DNA of 64,000 bases. It comes from Asticcacaulis currens (GTDB lineage Bacteria > Pseudomonadota > Alphaproteobacteria > Caulobacterales > Caulobacteraceae). The first letter of the stretch is position 1. The number at the start of each line of letters is the position of its first letter. Shown here piece by piece: positions 10,101 through 17,958 of this stretch. The position numbers and the translations under genes were made by a program. The notes under the pieces were generated by a model that was given only the letters and a program-made list of their open reading frames with translations, was not told the origin of the DNA and searched no databases. The stretch spans positions 1 to 64,000 of the forward strand of contig NZ_JAQQKW010000009.1 of the NCBI RefSeq assembly GCF_028550395.1. Direction: 5' to 3'.

Positions 10101-10592
10101 GATCAGCCCGAATTTGAGGCGGAATTGCTGGCGGCCGTCCGGGCCGCAGGCTTACTGCCTTCGCGCTTTGTCATCGAAGTTACCGAAACCGCCATTCTCG
10201 GCGATCCGGAGAATATGAACCGGCTGTTCGAACGGCTGAGGGCCCACGGCTTTAAACTGGCGCTTGATGACTTCGGCGTCGGCTATTCCTCCCTGACGGC
10301 CCTGCACCGCCACCCCTTCGACAAGATCAAGATTGATCAGGAGTTTGTGCGCGGTCTGGACGGTGAGCCGCGCAAGGCGCTGGAGGCCCTGGCCATTATT
10401 CAGGCCGTTTCCGGCATAGGGCGCGCCTTCGGGATGCAGGTGGTGGCCGAAGGCGTGGAAACCCCGGCCCAGCATCAGCACCTCAAGGCCGCCGGCGTAC
10501 ACGCCATGCAGGGTTACCTCTTCTCCCGCCCGCTGCGCGCCGACGCCTTGTCCGAACGTCTATCACCCGGCCGGTCGCGTATCGCCGGTTAG
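7128..10592 (+). CDS. Membrane hybrid histidine kinase with receiver, HPt and EAL domains
   Basis: An 1154-residue multidomain signalling protein. Visible order: membrane helix (~23-42), periplasmic sensor, second helix (~165-190), HAMP (~190-245), HisKA with His288 in ATMSHEIRTP, HATPase (SDTGIGIA, Asp434; GGTGLGL), a degenerate receiver-like stretch (~515-615), a good receiver (Asp682 in LMDGSMPELDG), an HPt domain (His826 in AAHALRSMSLN) and a C-terminal EAL domain (~905-1140). The EAL domain keeps the expected c-di-GMP phosphodiesterase residues: Glu931 in AECLVRW, INVSP, EVTET, Asp1047-1048 in LDDFGVG, KIKID, EGVE and QGY. The protein thus seems to couple an internal phosphorelay to c-di-GMP breakdown. 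The start has a weak ribosome site and could be further in. Confidence 0.93.
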   Translation: MRKPARISTPHGRQPGFHSRLNRLVIGCVLLACLPVVALFVANEASRYGENRWSTLKAAADVLASSTTESVETGDAQGAFRALRAVTRTPGIVYARVETPHGVLAETGAGVRLRSDVSIDDNGTRPSLGHLLSTGSIEIRAPIRHDNRTLGHVVVVHKATGISAGLLSTLAGIGLMAVAAAVIALVVANQLQRRLVRPLSDLTRTIAQVAQSGTFTRVDTEAEDEVRTLVDGFNLMAEAIDKRDRQIEAQVQHLEDEVAARTKDYRLARDEAHAANAAKSEFLATMSHEIRTPMNGVMVMAELLASEPLPPKARRHADTIVRSGRNLLAVINDILDFSKIEAGRMDVEIGEVDIVDLIDEVIALFYDRAREKGLELVALVHPDAPRLVPADTVRLGQVVANLVSNAVKFTERGQVVLKLVPDRNPQYWRLVVSDTGIGIAADKLGSVFGAFTQEDQTTTRRFGGTGLGLSIARRLVEAMHGAIAVTSEQGKGTSFHVRLPRQANAPTAAPPRLPAPARLHLAVRAPALAGLLKVRLEAAGFVIDTDAPDLILADADAREAFTGATIPLVLLADIRDAEAEVWREDGRCAAVLGLPLRHGDLDRLIHAFAESAPLHQAAPTAPENATVHYPQARVLVADDSEVNLEVAREALSRFGMTCVTVSNGAEALAQMAAQPFDLVLMDGSMPELDGFEATRRWRAQEDGTRLPIVALTAHVVGKAAEEWRQADMDGVLHKPFTLQALGEVLDRFLSPLAVEGPSPRSEDAASAATPLTSDWLDQTFATLLREAAPFRDRVIALYRAHAPLTLKALVAALRDEDAAQVASAAHALRSMSLNLGARRLADLAGSIEALARQTPQDLRLGDGEALTDALTATLTEIAQRLPAPAPAVPLRLDDEDTALLTRLDAILARGRLDVVYQPIYDRMGEAIISAECLVRWPGEDPNPVTPAIFVPLAERTGRIIEVGKLVRTMVFADAARLGEVPLAINVSPVELDQPEFEAELLAAVRAAGLLPSRFVIEVTETAILGDPENMNRLFERLRAHGFKLALDDFGVGYSSLTALHRHPFDKIKIDQEFVRGLDGEPRKALEALAIIQAVSGIGRAFGMQVVAEGVETPAQHQHLKAAGVHAMQGYLFSRPLRADALSERLSPGRSRIAG

Positions 10593-10635
10593 AGCGTATT
10601 CCAGAAAATGTGCGAGGGTTTACGAAATCCGCTCT
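10589..10635. repeat. Palindromic element filling the gap between convergent genes
   Basis: AGAGCG at 10591-10596 and CGCTCT at 10630-10635 bound an imperfect palindrome. It occupies the whole gap between the kinase and MFS genes and supplies bases of both stop codons. It resembles, loosely, the GAGCGGGA elements at 47.1 and 51.8 kb. It may serve as a shared transcription end. Confidence 0.5.
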
Positions 10636-11914
10636 ATCGCCGGCGGGCCGACAGGTCCCACAGCATCAGGGCCGCGCACAGGCACAAGCCGAGCGCCGGT
10701 GGGCCGGTCATCAGAGTCTTCATCGCCGCCAGTGTGTCGGGGCTTTGGGTGACATTGGGCTGATAGCCGGTACGACCCAGCCCCCAGCCGAACAGGCCCG
10801 CGCCCAGCCCCATGGCGATCTTGGAAATCATCCCCGCCACGCCGAAGACAAAGCCGTCAGCGCGCACCTGCGTGGTTTGTTCGCCATAGTCCACCGTATC
10901 GGGCAGCAGCGACCAGAAGGCGAAGAACAGCCCCAGAAATCCACTATTGATCGCGATCAGGAAGGCCGTGGTCAGCGACGGCCCGGCCGTCACGAAGCGC
11001 AGGGCGGCCAGTCCCATCAGCCCCAGTGCGCTGGCCGCGATCCATACACCGCGTCGCCCGATGCGCCGGGATAGTAGCGTCCAGGCCGGTATGGCCGCCA
11101 GCCCGGCCATGCCCATCACCGCCAGCGCCACCGCGCCCCGGCGGTCATCATGAAGCTGATATTTGAAATAATACAGCACCGACTTGGTGAGGACCGTGCC
11201 GGAAATGGCGAAGGCCAGCGCCCCCAGATTCAGCCGCCAGAAGGCTGAATTGCGCGCCAGGCTGCGGATCAGGGTCCGCAGGGCCGGAGGACGCGACGTG
11301 GCCTGCACCGGCGGCTCACGCGTCACCATAAAGACCAGCGGAAACACACAGGTGGCCACCGCCGCAAACCCCGCCGCCGTCAGCAGATAGCCGCCCGACC
11401 CCGCCGCCGGGGTGATCAGCGACACCAGCACCGCCGCCAGCGCGCCAAAGAACATACGAAAGCCGGACAACTGCGCGCGTCGGTCGGGATCGCTGGTGAT
11501 ACGTCCCGACAGGGCGGCATAGGGCACATTGACCAGCGCATAGAAGGTGCGAAAGACCAGATGCGTTGCCAGCAAACACAGGGTCAGCATCGTGCCTTCC
11601 AGCGGCGGGCGATAATAGAGAAGGCAGAAACTGAGCCCCAACAACGGCCCGCCGACCAGCAGATAGGGGCGATAGGCCCCAAAACGCGTGCGCGTCTTGT
11701 CCGCCGCCGCGCCTATCAGCGGGTCGATCAGCCCGTCCCACACCGAGGCAATCAGGTAGATCAGGCCCGCCGTGGCCGGTTCAAGCCCGACCACCTCGGT
11801 ATAATAAAACAGCAGAAACAGGCTGAGGCTTTGCCAGTAGAGGTTACAGGCAAAATCACCCAGCCCGTAAACCGCAGCGCCGCCTAAGCCTATCTCGCTG
11901 GGTTTGCGCGTCAT
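10634..11914 (-). CDS. GPH-family (MFS) sugar transporter
   Basis: A 426-residue protein with about 12 membrane helices. The N-terminal part has GLGDFACNLYWQSLSLFLLF and SVWDGLIDPLIGAAADKTRT with RFGAYRPYLL, a signature of the glycoside-pentoside-hexuronide cation symporters. It is the last gene of the minus-strand sugar locus, and its start abuts the stop of the GH3 gene (11914/11915). The likely job is to import the oligosaccharide or glucose released in the periplasm, coupled to H+ or Na+. Substrate is inferred from context. Confidence 0.88.
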   Translation of the reverse strand: MTRKPSEIGLGGAAVYGLGDFACNLYWQSLSLFLLFYYTEVVGLEPATAGLIYLIASVWDGLIDPLIGAAADKTRTRFGAYRPYLLVGGPLLGLSFCLLYYRPPLEGTMLTLCLLATHLVFRTFYALVNVPYAALSGRITSDPDRRAQLSGFRMFFGALAAVLVSLITPAAGSGGYLLTAAGFAAVATCVFPLVFMVTREPPVQATSRPPALRTLIRSLARNSAFWRLNLGALAFAISGTVLTKSVLYYFKYQLHDDRRGAVALAVMGMAGLAAIPAWTLLSRRIGRRGVWIAASALGLMGLAALRFVTAGPSLTTAFLIAINSGFLGLFFAFWSLLPDTVDYGEQTTQVRADGFVFGVAGMISKIAMGLGAGLFGWGLGRTGYQPNVTQSPDTLAAMKTLMTGPPALGLCLCAALMLWDLSARRR

Positions 11915-14191
11915 CTATGCCTTAAGCGTAAATTCAGCGGGCGTGCCGCCCACCGCCGACGGGGCCAGCCACACATTGAACGCGCCCGGCTCCGCTGCGG
12001 GTTTCAGATCAGGGTGCACGAAGGCCAGATCGGCGCGGCTGAGGGTAAATTCCACGCGCTTGCGCTCCCCGGCCTTCAGGCTGATACGCTTGAAGCCCTT
12101 GAGTTGTCGGATGGGCTGGACGAGGCTCGCCACCTTGTCGTGGATATAGAGTTGCACCACCTCATCGGCGTCGCGCGGGCCCGTATTGGCGATCTCGGCA
12201 CTGATCGTCAGGGTGGCGTCCCAGCCCAGTTCCGGGGCGCTGACCATGGTCGGACCGTATTCAATGGTTGAATAGGTCAGGCCATAGCCGAACGGATATA
12301 GCGCTTCGTTCGTGACTTCGCGGTAGCGCGCCTTATATTCCTTTACCTTCGGATCAATCTGCGGCCGCCCGGTGATGCGGTGATTGTAATAGTAGGGCTG
12401 CTGGCCCGACGCCTGCGGGAAGCTGACCGGCAGGCGGCCTGAGGGGGCGTAGTCGCCGAACAGAATGTCGGCAATGGCGTTGCCGGTTTCTGACCCTAGG
12501 AACCAGGTCGCGAGGATGGCGTCGGCTTCCCGCGCCCCGCCGGTGAGCGCGAGCGCCCGTCCGTGACGCAGCAGCAGCACGGTCGGCTTGCCGGTCGCCT
12601 TCACCGCTTCGATCAGCGCCAGTTGCGGTGCGGGCAGCGAGATATCGGTGCGCGCCTGCGCTTCGCCGGACATGTTCTCGGCTTCACCCATGGCCAGCAC
12701 CACGATGTCAGACGCTTTGGCGGCCGCAACGGCGGCGTCGATGCCGCCCGGAATGGCCGCTTCGAAGTCCACGCCTTTGACGACGGTGATCGCGGCCGGG
12801 TCCTTCACCACGGCGCGCAGGCCTTCCTCGATGGTGACGCCCTTGGCCCGGTCCGGGAAGACCGACCACGGCCCCGGCAGATTGTGACGATCCGCGCCCA
12901 AGGGTCCGATCAGAGCGATCTTCTTGCCCGTTTTGGCGAGCGGCAGAAGGTTGCCTTCATTGCGCAGCAGCACGATCGAGCGGCGACCCGCTTCGCGCGA
13001 CAGGGCGACGATCCCGTCGCTGCGCACATCGGCCTTTTCGCGTTTGGCGTCCATCGAACGGTACGGATTATCGAACAGGCCCAGCGCCTTCTTGACGCGC
13101 AGGACGCGGCGCACCGCCTCATCCAGCACCGCCTGGGGCACTTCGCCGTCCTTCACAAGCGATGGCAGGTGTTTGAAATAAAGACCTGATTGCATGGACA
13201 TATCACACCCAGCCATAATGGCTTTTTTGGTGGCGTCACGCCCATCGGCGGCATAGCCGTGCAGGATCAGCTCTTCCTCGGAGGTGTAGTCGGACACCAC
13301 CAGCCCCCTGAAGCCCCACTGCTCGCGCAGGATTTCGGTCAGCAGGTGGCGGTTGGCCGTCGCGGGCACGCCCGAAATGTCGTTGAAGCTCGACATTACC
13401 GACAAACACCCGGCATCCAGCCCGGCCTTGAACGGCGGCAGGTGGGTTTCCCACAGCGTGGTTTCCGGTATATCGACCGTGTTATATTCCATGCCGCCCT
13501 GCACCGCGCCATAGGCGGCGAAGTGCTTGAGGCAGGCCAGCATGTTGCGCCCGTCCTTCAGGTCATTGCCCTGAAAACCCTTGACGCGGGCGACGGCCAG
13601 CACATTGCCGAGATAGGTGTCTTCGCCCGCCCCTTCGACGACGCGACCCCAGCGTTGATCGCGGGCAATGTCCACCATCGGCGCAAAGGTCCAGTGCAGG
13701 CCGACGGCGGTCGCCTCAATAGCCGCGGCGCGCGCCGTGCGGTAAGCCAGATCGGCGTCCCACGCCGCCGCTTCGCCCAGCGGCACCGGGAAGGTCGTGC
13801 GCAGACCGTGGATGATGTCGGCGGCAAAGATCAGCGGAATCTTATGCGGAGATTCCTCGACCGCCACCTTTTGCAGTTCGCGCGCCCCGGCGACACCGAT
13901 CCCGTTGAACAGGCCGGTGATTTCGCCGCGACGGATGCGCGCCTTCACCTCGTCCTTCGTCTGGGCGACGGCGGCCGGATTGACATTGCCGAAGTCCGGC
14001 CGCGTCAGGTCGGCATAGAGGCTGAGCTGACCGGCTTTTTCTTCGAGCGAAAGCGACGCGATCAGCTTTTCGATAAAGGGGTCCGGCGCGGCCACGGCCT
14101 TGGCGAGGCCGGGGGCGACGACAGGAAGGAAGGCGGCCGTGGCGACGGCGCCCCTGAGGAAGAACCGGCGTGAAGGCGTGAAAGCGGTCAT
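11915..14191 (-). CDS. GH3 beta-glucosidase with Tat signal
   Basis: A 758-residue glycoside hydrolase family 3 enzyme. The N-terminus has a twin-arginine signal (SRRFFLRG, residues 7-14, then a hydrophobic stretch to ~AKA), so a folded enzyme is probably exported to the periplasm. The TIM-barrel domain (~35-370) has LKHFAAYG (His223) and GLVVSDYTS with nucleophile Asp301. The second alpha/beta domain (~400-600) and a C-terminal FnIII-like domain (~660-750) follow, giving full BglX-type architecture. In this locus it would split short beta-gluco-oligosaccharides to glucose. It lies between the esterase-like gene (30-bp gap) and the transporter. Confidence 0.93.
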   Translation of the reverse strand: MTAFTPSRRFFLRGAVATAAFLPVVAPGLAKAVAAPDPFIEKLIASLSLEEKAGQLSLYADLTRPDFGNVNPAAVAQTKDEVKARIRRGEITGLFNGIGVAGARELQKVAVEESPHKIPLIFAADIIHGLRTTFPVPLGEAAAWDADLAYRTARAAAIEATAVGLHWTFAPMVDIARDQRWGRVVEGAGEDTYLGNVLAVARVKGFQGNDLKDGRNMLACLKHFAAYGAVQGGMEYNTVDIPETTLWETHLPPFKAGLDAGCLSVMSSFNDISGVPATANRHLLTEILREQWGFRGLVVSDYTSEEELILHGYAADGRDATKKAIMAGCDMSMQSGLYFKHLPSLVKDGEVPQAVLDEAVRRVLRVKKALGLFDNPYRSMDAKREKADVRSDGIVALSREAGRRSIVLLRNEGNLLPLAKTGKKIALIGPLGADRHNLPGPWSVFPDRAKGVTIEEGLRAVVKDPAAITVVKGVDFEAAIPGGIDAAVAAAKASDIVVLAMGEAENMSGEAQARTDISLPAPQLALIEAVKATGKPTVLLLRHGRALALTGGAREADAILATWFLGSETGNAIADILFGDYAPSGRLPVSFPQASGQQPYYYNHRITGRPQIDPKVKEYKARYREVTNEALYPFGYGLTYSTIEYGPTMVSAPELGWDATLTISAEIANTGPRDADEVVQLYIHDKVASLVQPIRQLKGFKRISLKAGERKRVEFTLSRADLAFVHPDLKPAAEPGAFNVWLAPSAVGGTPAEFTLKA

Positions 14192-14221
14192 GGGTTATCC
14201 TTGGTATCTGCGGGGAAAAAT

Positions 14222-14953
14222 TCAACGTTTATGTTTGAGCAGCCACGCATAGAGGCTGGGGGTGGCATAGGCGGCATCCCAGGCATTGTGATTGCCTTCG
14301 GGATAGAGGGTGTAGTTGACCTCACCGCCACAGGCGCGGACGGCATCGGCAAACTGGACTTCGGGCTGATAGAAGACGATGTCGTCCTTTGCCCCGTGAA
14401 AGGCCCACACCGGCACATCTTTGAGCGCGCAGGCCCCGTCACGATAAAGCGAGTCTCCGGACACCGGCGCAATGGCGGCAAAGCGTCGCGGATAGGCAAT
14501 CGCCCAGCTCCAGGTGCCCCGACCACCGCGCGACAGGCCGGTCAGGTATAGGCGGCTATGGTCGGCGGGCAGGCCTTTCAGAGCCGTGCTCAGCCAGGCG
14601 TCAAGCGTCGCCGGGTTCCATTCGACCTTTTCGCTCAGTTGCGGGGCCAGAATGATGAAAGGGGCCTTGTTCGGATGGGCGCGGCTGTAAGCCCAAGGCC
14701 CGTGCACCGTGGTCAGGGTCACGTCGGTGCCGATCTCACCCGATCCGTGCAGGAAGACCAGCACCGGGGCCTTACCTTTCAGATCGGCCGGCAGGTACTG
14801 CATATAGCCGATACGGGTGCCATCTTTCAGCGTCAGGGATTTGGGCGTTTCGCCACGCGGCAGGTCCGCTACAGGCAGGCTGGCGCAGGCGGTGAGGACA
14901 AAGAGGCTAAAAAGGGCGACCAGAGCCCTTGAGGGGAACCGCGTGAAGATCAT
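14222..14953 (-). CDS. Alpha/beta-hydrolase lipoprotein (esterase-like)
   Basis: A 243-residue protein with a lipobox FVLTAC (Cys23), so it is probably anchored in a membrane facing the periplasm. The fold is an alpha/beta-hydrolase of the PHB-depolymerase/dienelactone-hydrolase type, with oxyanion region LVFLHGSGEIG, nucleophile Ser141 in TGLSRGG, Asp190/191 in HGAKDD and His222 in EGNHNAW. All of the catalytic triad is present. It overlaps the discoidin-domain gene by 4 bp (ATGA) and is inside the glucan operon, so it may remove acyl groups such as acetate or succinate from the glucan. That role is inferred. Confidence 0.85.
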   Translation of the reverse strand: MIFTRFPSRALVALFSLFVLTACASLPVADLPRGETPKSLTLKDGTRIGYMQYLPADLKGKAPVLVFLHGSGEIGTDVTLTTVHGPWAYSRAHPNKAPFIILAPQLSEKVEWNPATLDAWLSTALKGLPADHSRLYLTGLSRGGRGTWSWAIAYPRRFAAIAPVSGDSLYRDGACALKDVPVWAFHGAKDDIVFYQPEVQFADAVRACGGEVNYTLYPEGNHNAWDAAYATPSLYAWLLKHKR

Positions 14954-17900
14954 AGGCCATCTCCCAGAATAATCTCGGCTTTTGCCGTTTTGATGATCAG
15001 TTCGCCATCGCGCAAGGCCATGGGCTGACCTCCCACCCGCGCACGAACATCTCGCCCCATCAGGGAGGGTACGTCAATGACATAGCCACCGGAGGGCGGT
15101 GCATCAGAATCAATATTGATTTTTAGGCCCGAACCCGCCATGTTAATCGTAAGCGATAACGGGCCCCATGGCGTGCGCAGCCGCTCCAGCCGCGTTTCGC
15201 CCTTGTCGGCCCATTTCGGGTCATACCCTGACAAAAGCACCATCTGCGCCGTCTCGGCCCGCTCATAGGCAAACAGGTCAAGCGCCACCCGCAGATAGTC
15301 GGATTCGACCCAGCCGTGGGGCAGATCGCCTATAAACAACGGTTGACGATAGGGGACGGTGACCACCTCCCCCCACTGAAACCACGCCCTGGGGGCCTGA
15401 TCGGCGAAGAACATATCGAGCGCCTGACGCGCCCGTTCGGGCTGTTTCAGCCGCAGAAAGGCCCCGACATTGCGCAGTTCGTAGGGCGTGTAGCTGTTGG
15501 GCGTCTGACGGCGGCGCATCAGAATATCCGCCCAGTAGAACTCAAAGGTCTGACGCTTCAATGCCTCAGGAACGTCGTCCGTATGCGCGCCGGAGGTCAG
15601 CCCCATGGTCGTTGACGTCGGGTCGAAATCGCCGCGATCGGCGGCCCCGGCCACCACGGCCTGCCCATAGTGCGCCGCGGTGGCAAGGATCGAGGCTTTC
15701 AGGTCTCGGGCAAAGGCCTCGCCCTGCGCAGAGAAACGTTCGGCCTCTGCCGTCTTGCCCAAAGCGCGGGCCGTCACCGCCGCCCCGCGATAGCCTTTCA
15801 GGGCCCAGAAATTATCCCAGTAGCTATAGGCCGCCTTGTCCGAATAGCCCTCATGGCTGATCGACGGCGGCATGAGGCCGCGATAGCGCGCTTCGGTTTG
15901 CGCCGTGAGATTGGCCTGACGCAGGCCCTCCTGATAGGCGATGGCACCGGACACCTGAGGCCAGTAGGGCGCGATCTCGGCGGGCGATACACCAAAGCGG
16001 ATCAGTTCCCCGGCCAGCCACGGCAGTTGCCCGTTGGAGTCGTTTTCCGGTGTCGGATCGGCCCCGCGCGCATCGACGCAGCACGGCACCTTGCCTGTCT
16101 CGAAGCTCATCGGGGCATAGGCCTTGAAATAGGCCAGCGCCTCCTTGTGCAGACCCATTCGCAGCAGGCCTTCGGACATCATGGCACCGTCGCGTATCCA
16201 CGACCGGTCGTAAGACCGCGCGCCGGGCTTCAGCCAGTCGCCATCAAGCAGGATCAGTTGGTAGGCGAGCGCCAGACGCGCGCTGTCGGCAATGGGCGGC
16301 GCACCGGCCGGCAGAACAAGCCTGGTATCCCCCAACCGCTGATGCCAGTCGGCCCTGACGCTTTCGGCCTGCGCTTCGGCCCACTTCGCCGCGTCCCCGG
16401 TGATGACGGGGCGCGCCGTTTGCCCGCCCAGCGGAAAGGCGACAATGACGCTCTGCGCCACACCGGGGGTGAGGTTCAGGTCATAGCCAATCACGCCGGA
16501 GGCCAGACCGTCCGTATCGGAGGCACTGGCCCCCTGCGGCCCGCTCAGGAAGCCCGCTGCCGTAAAATCCTTCGGCGGCGTCAGCAGCCACAGCGGCTGA
16601 TCATCGACGCTGACCGTATCGCCGTCACGGCTGAGGCGGCGGATCGGCGCATAGCCCCCCGGCCGCGTCAGGAACTGCGTCGGCGGATTGACCTGCATCG
16701 GCTGCACGTGCAGTTCCAGCCGCACCGTCTGCGCCGTATCGGAGCTTACCTCATAACGCACCAGCGCATAGGGGGCCTTGCCCTCGCCAAAGGCCAGAGG
16801 GGCAACGCGCATCTGCACGCCCTCCCCCTGCCATTCGACCGTCGGCAAGGGCAGGCGCTCGGCGTCCATGCCCTGTGTGACCGTGGCCTGCGCCCAGGTC
16901 AGACGTTTGCCGCCGACCCTCAGCACAGGCATCAGCGACGGGCGCTCCGGCCCCAACTCGACCGCCCCGTCTTCGGACAGCAGCGCCGCCCGCGGGCCGC
17001 CATGCGCCACACCCACCACGGTCCAGTAGGCCTGCTCCGTAAAGCCGCGCGGATAGTCGCCACGCGGGGCGGTGCGCGCCAGTTCGCTCAGCAAGGCGTT
17101 CGGCTTAAGCCCCATCTCCAGTGGCAGTACAGTGGCCTCATTGAGTTGCCCCTGCCCGCTCACGCGGACATAGCGCGCATCGACCTCACCCAGTGTCACA
17201 TAGTCTGTCCCGCCGTCGGAGCCCGCAACGGTGCGCAACTCGCGGAAGCTCCGTCCATCATCGGACACCGCGAGGCTATACCGAGCGGGCACCCGGCCCC
17301 AGTCGAGTTTCAATCCGCCAAAGGCGCGCACACGCGACAGGTCGAGCGTCACCGATGTCGCGGGGGTACCGGTTCGGGCATCGCCATCCACGGCCGCCGT
17401 CACATCGGCCTTTAAAGGCGCTTCGGTCTTCGGTTCCGGCGCCTCGGCACGCCAGCGGATCGGCCCGACCTCCAGCCAGCCGGAGGCCGCCCCCCTGGCC
17501 GTCTTGACGACCACGACCTCCATGCGCTTGCCCCCCCGGAAGGTGCGATCATTTGTCGTCCCCCAGGCAAATTCGATATGGCGCGGGCGAATGCGCAGCA
17601 CCGTACCCTGCGGTGTCGGCACAAAGGCCGGGCGCGTCACCCACCACACATTGTCGCCGGAGGCATCGGTGAACTTGATCTGAAGATCATTACCCGCCCC
17701 CTCACCCTTTACAGGGATGTCGATGACGAAGTTATCGGGGGCCACAAAGTCGAGTCCATGCACCATAAAGGCATAGCCCGCCCCTTTGAACCCATAGTCC
17801 AGCCGGGCGGTTTCGACGCCGTTGGCCTTTGAGGCGACGCCCTCTGACGCCCCCGCAGTCCACGGTGTCGGCGCGATCAGGGCGGTTTGCGCCGCCACGG

Positions 17901-17958
17901 GTGTGGCCAGCAGCCCGGCGGCCAGTATCAGCGCCCTTTTGGACAGATGACGGCGCAT
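14950..17958 (-). CDS. Large discoidin (F5/8 C)-domain, (alpha/alpha)6-type glycosidase-like protein
   Basis: A 1002-residue secreted protein with a signal peptide ending near AQT at residue 24. Residues ~60-170 look like a carbohydrate-binding beta-sandwich, and residues ~190-280 resemble a coagulation factor 5/8 C (discoidin) domain. Residues ~550-900 resemble the (alpha/alpha)6 barrel of glucoamylase/debranching-type enzymes, with DRSWIRDGAMMSEGLLRMG near 584-602 and a conserved acidic segment ADPTPENDSNGQ. I cannot name its CAZy family, and the catalytic acids are not proven. It lies between the GH144-type gene (1-bp overlap) and the esterase gene (4-bp overlap), so it should act on the same glucan. 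Confidence 0.72.
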   Translation of the reverse strand: MRRHLSKRALILAAGLLATPVAAQTALIAPTPWTAGASEGVASKANGVETARLDYGFKGAGYAFMVHGLDFVAPDNFVIDIPVKGEGAGNDLQIKFTDASGDNVWWVTRPAFVPTPQGTVLRIRPRHIEFAWGTTNDRTFRGGKRMEVVVVKTARGAASGWLEVGPIRWRAEAPEPKTEAPLKADVTAAVDGDARTGTPATSVTLDLSRVRAFGGLKLDWGRVPARYSLAVSDDGRSFRELRTVAGSDGGTDYVTLGEVDARYVRVSGQGQLNEATVLPLEMGLKPNALLSELARTAPRGDYPRGFTEQAYWTVVGVAHGGPRAALLSEDGAVELGPERPSLMPVLRVGGKRLTWAQATVTQGMDAERLPLPTVEWQGEGVQMRVAPLAFGEGKAPYALVRYEVSSDTAQTVRLELHVQPMQVNPPTQFLTRPGGYAPIRRLSRDGDTVSVDDQPLWLLTPPKDFTAAGFLSGPQGASASDTDGLASGVIGYDLNLTPGVAQSVIVAFPLGGQTARPVITGDAAKWAEAQAESVRADWHQRLGDTRLVLPAGAPPIADSARLALAYQLILLDGDWLKPGARSYDRSWIRDGAMMSEGLLRMGLHKEALAYFKAYAPMSFETGKVPCCVDARGADPTPENDSNGQLPWLAGELIRFGVSPAEIAPYWPQVSGAIAYQEGLRQANLTAQTEARYRGLMPPSISHEGYSDKAAYSYWDNFWALKGYRGAAVTARALGKTAEAERFSAQGEAFARDLKASILATAAHYGQAVVAGAADRGDFDPTSTTMGLTSGAHTDDVPEALKRQTFEFYWADILMRRRQTPNSYTPYELRNVGAFLRLKQPERARQALDMFFADQAPRAWFQWGEVVTVPYRQPLFIGDLPHGWVESDYLRVALDLFAYERAETAQMVLLSGYDPKWADKGETRLERLRTPWGPLSLTINMAGSGLKINIDSDAPPSGGYVIDVPSLMGRDVRARVGGQPMALRDGELIIKTAKAEIILGDGL

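Noticed and set aside
15670-17415. 581-residue frame on the plus strand opposite the discoidin-domain gene
   Set aside because: It is antisense, rich in Arg, Gly and Gln, with no domain, no ribosome site and a strong gene on the other strand.
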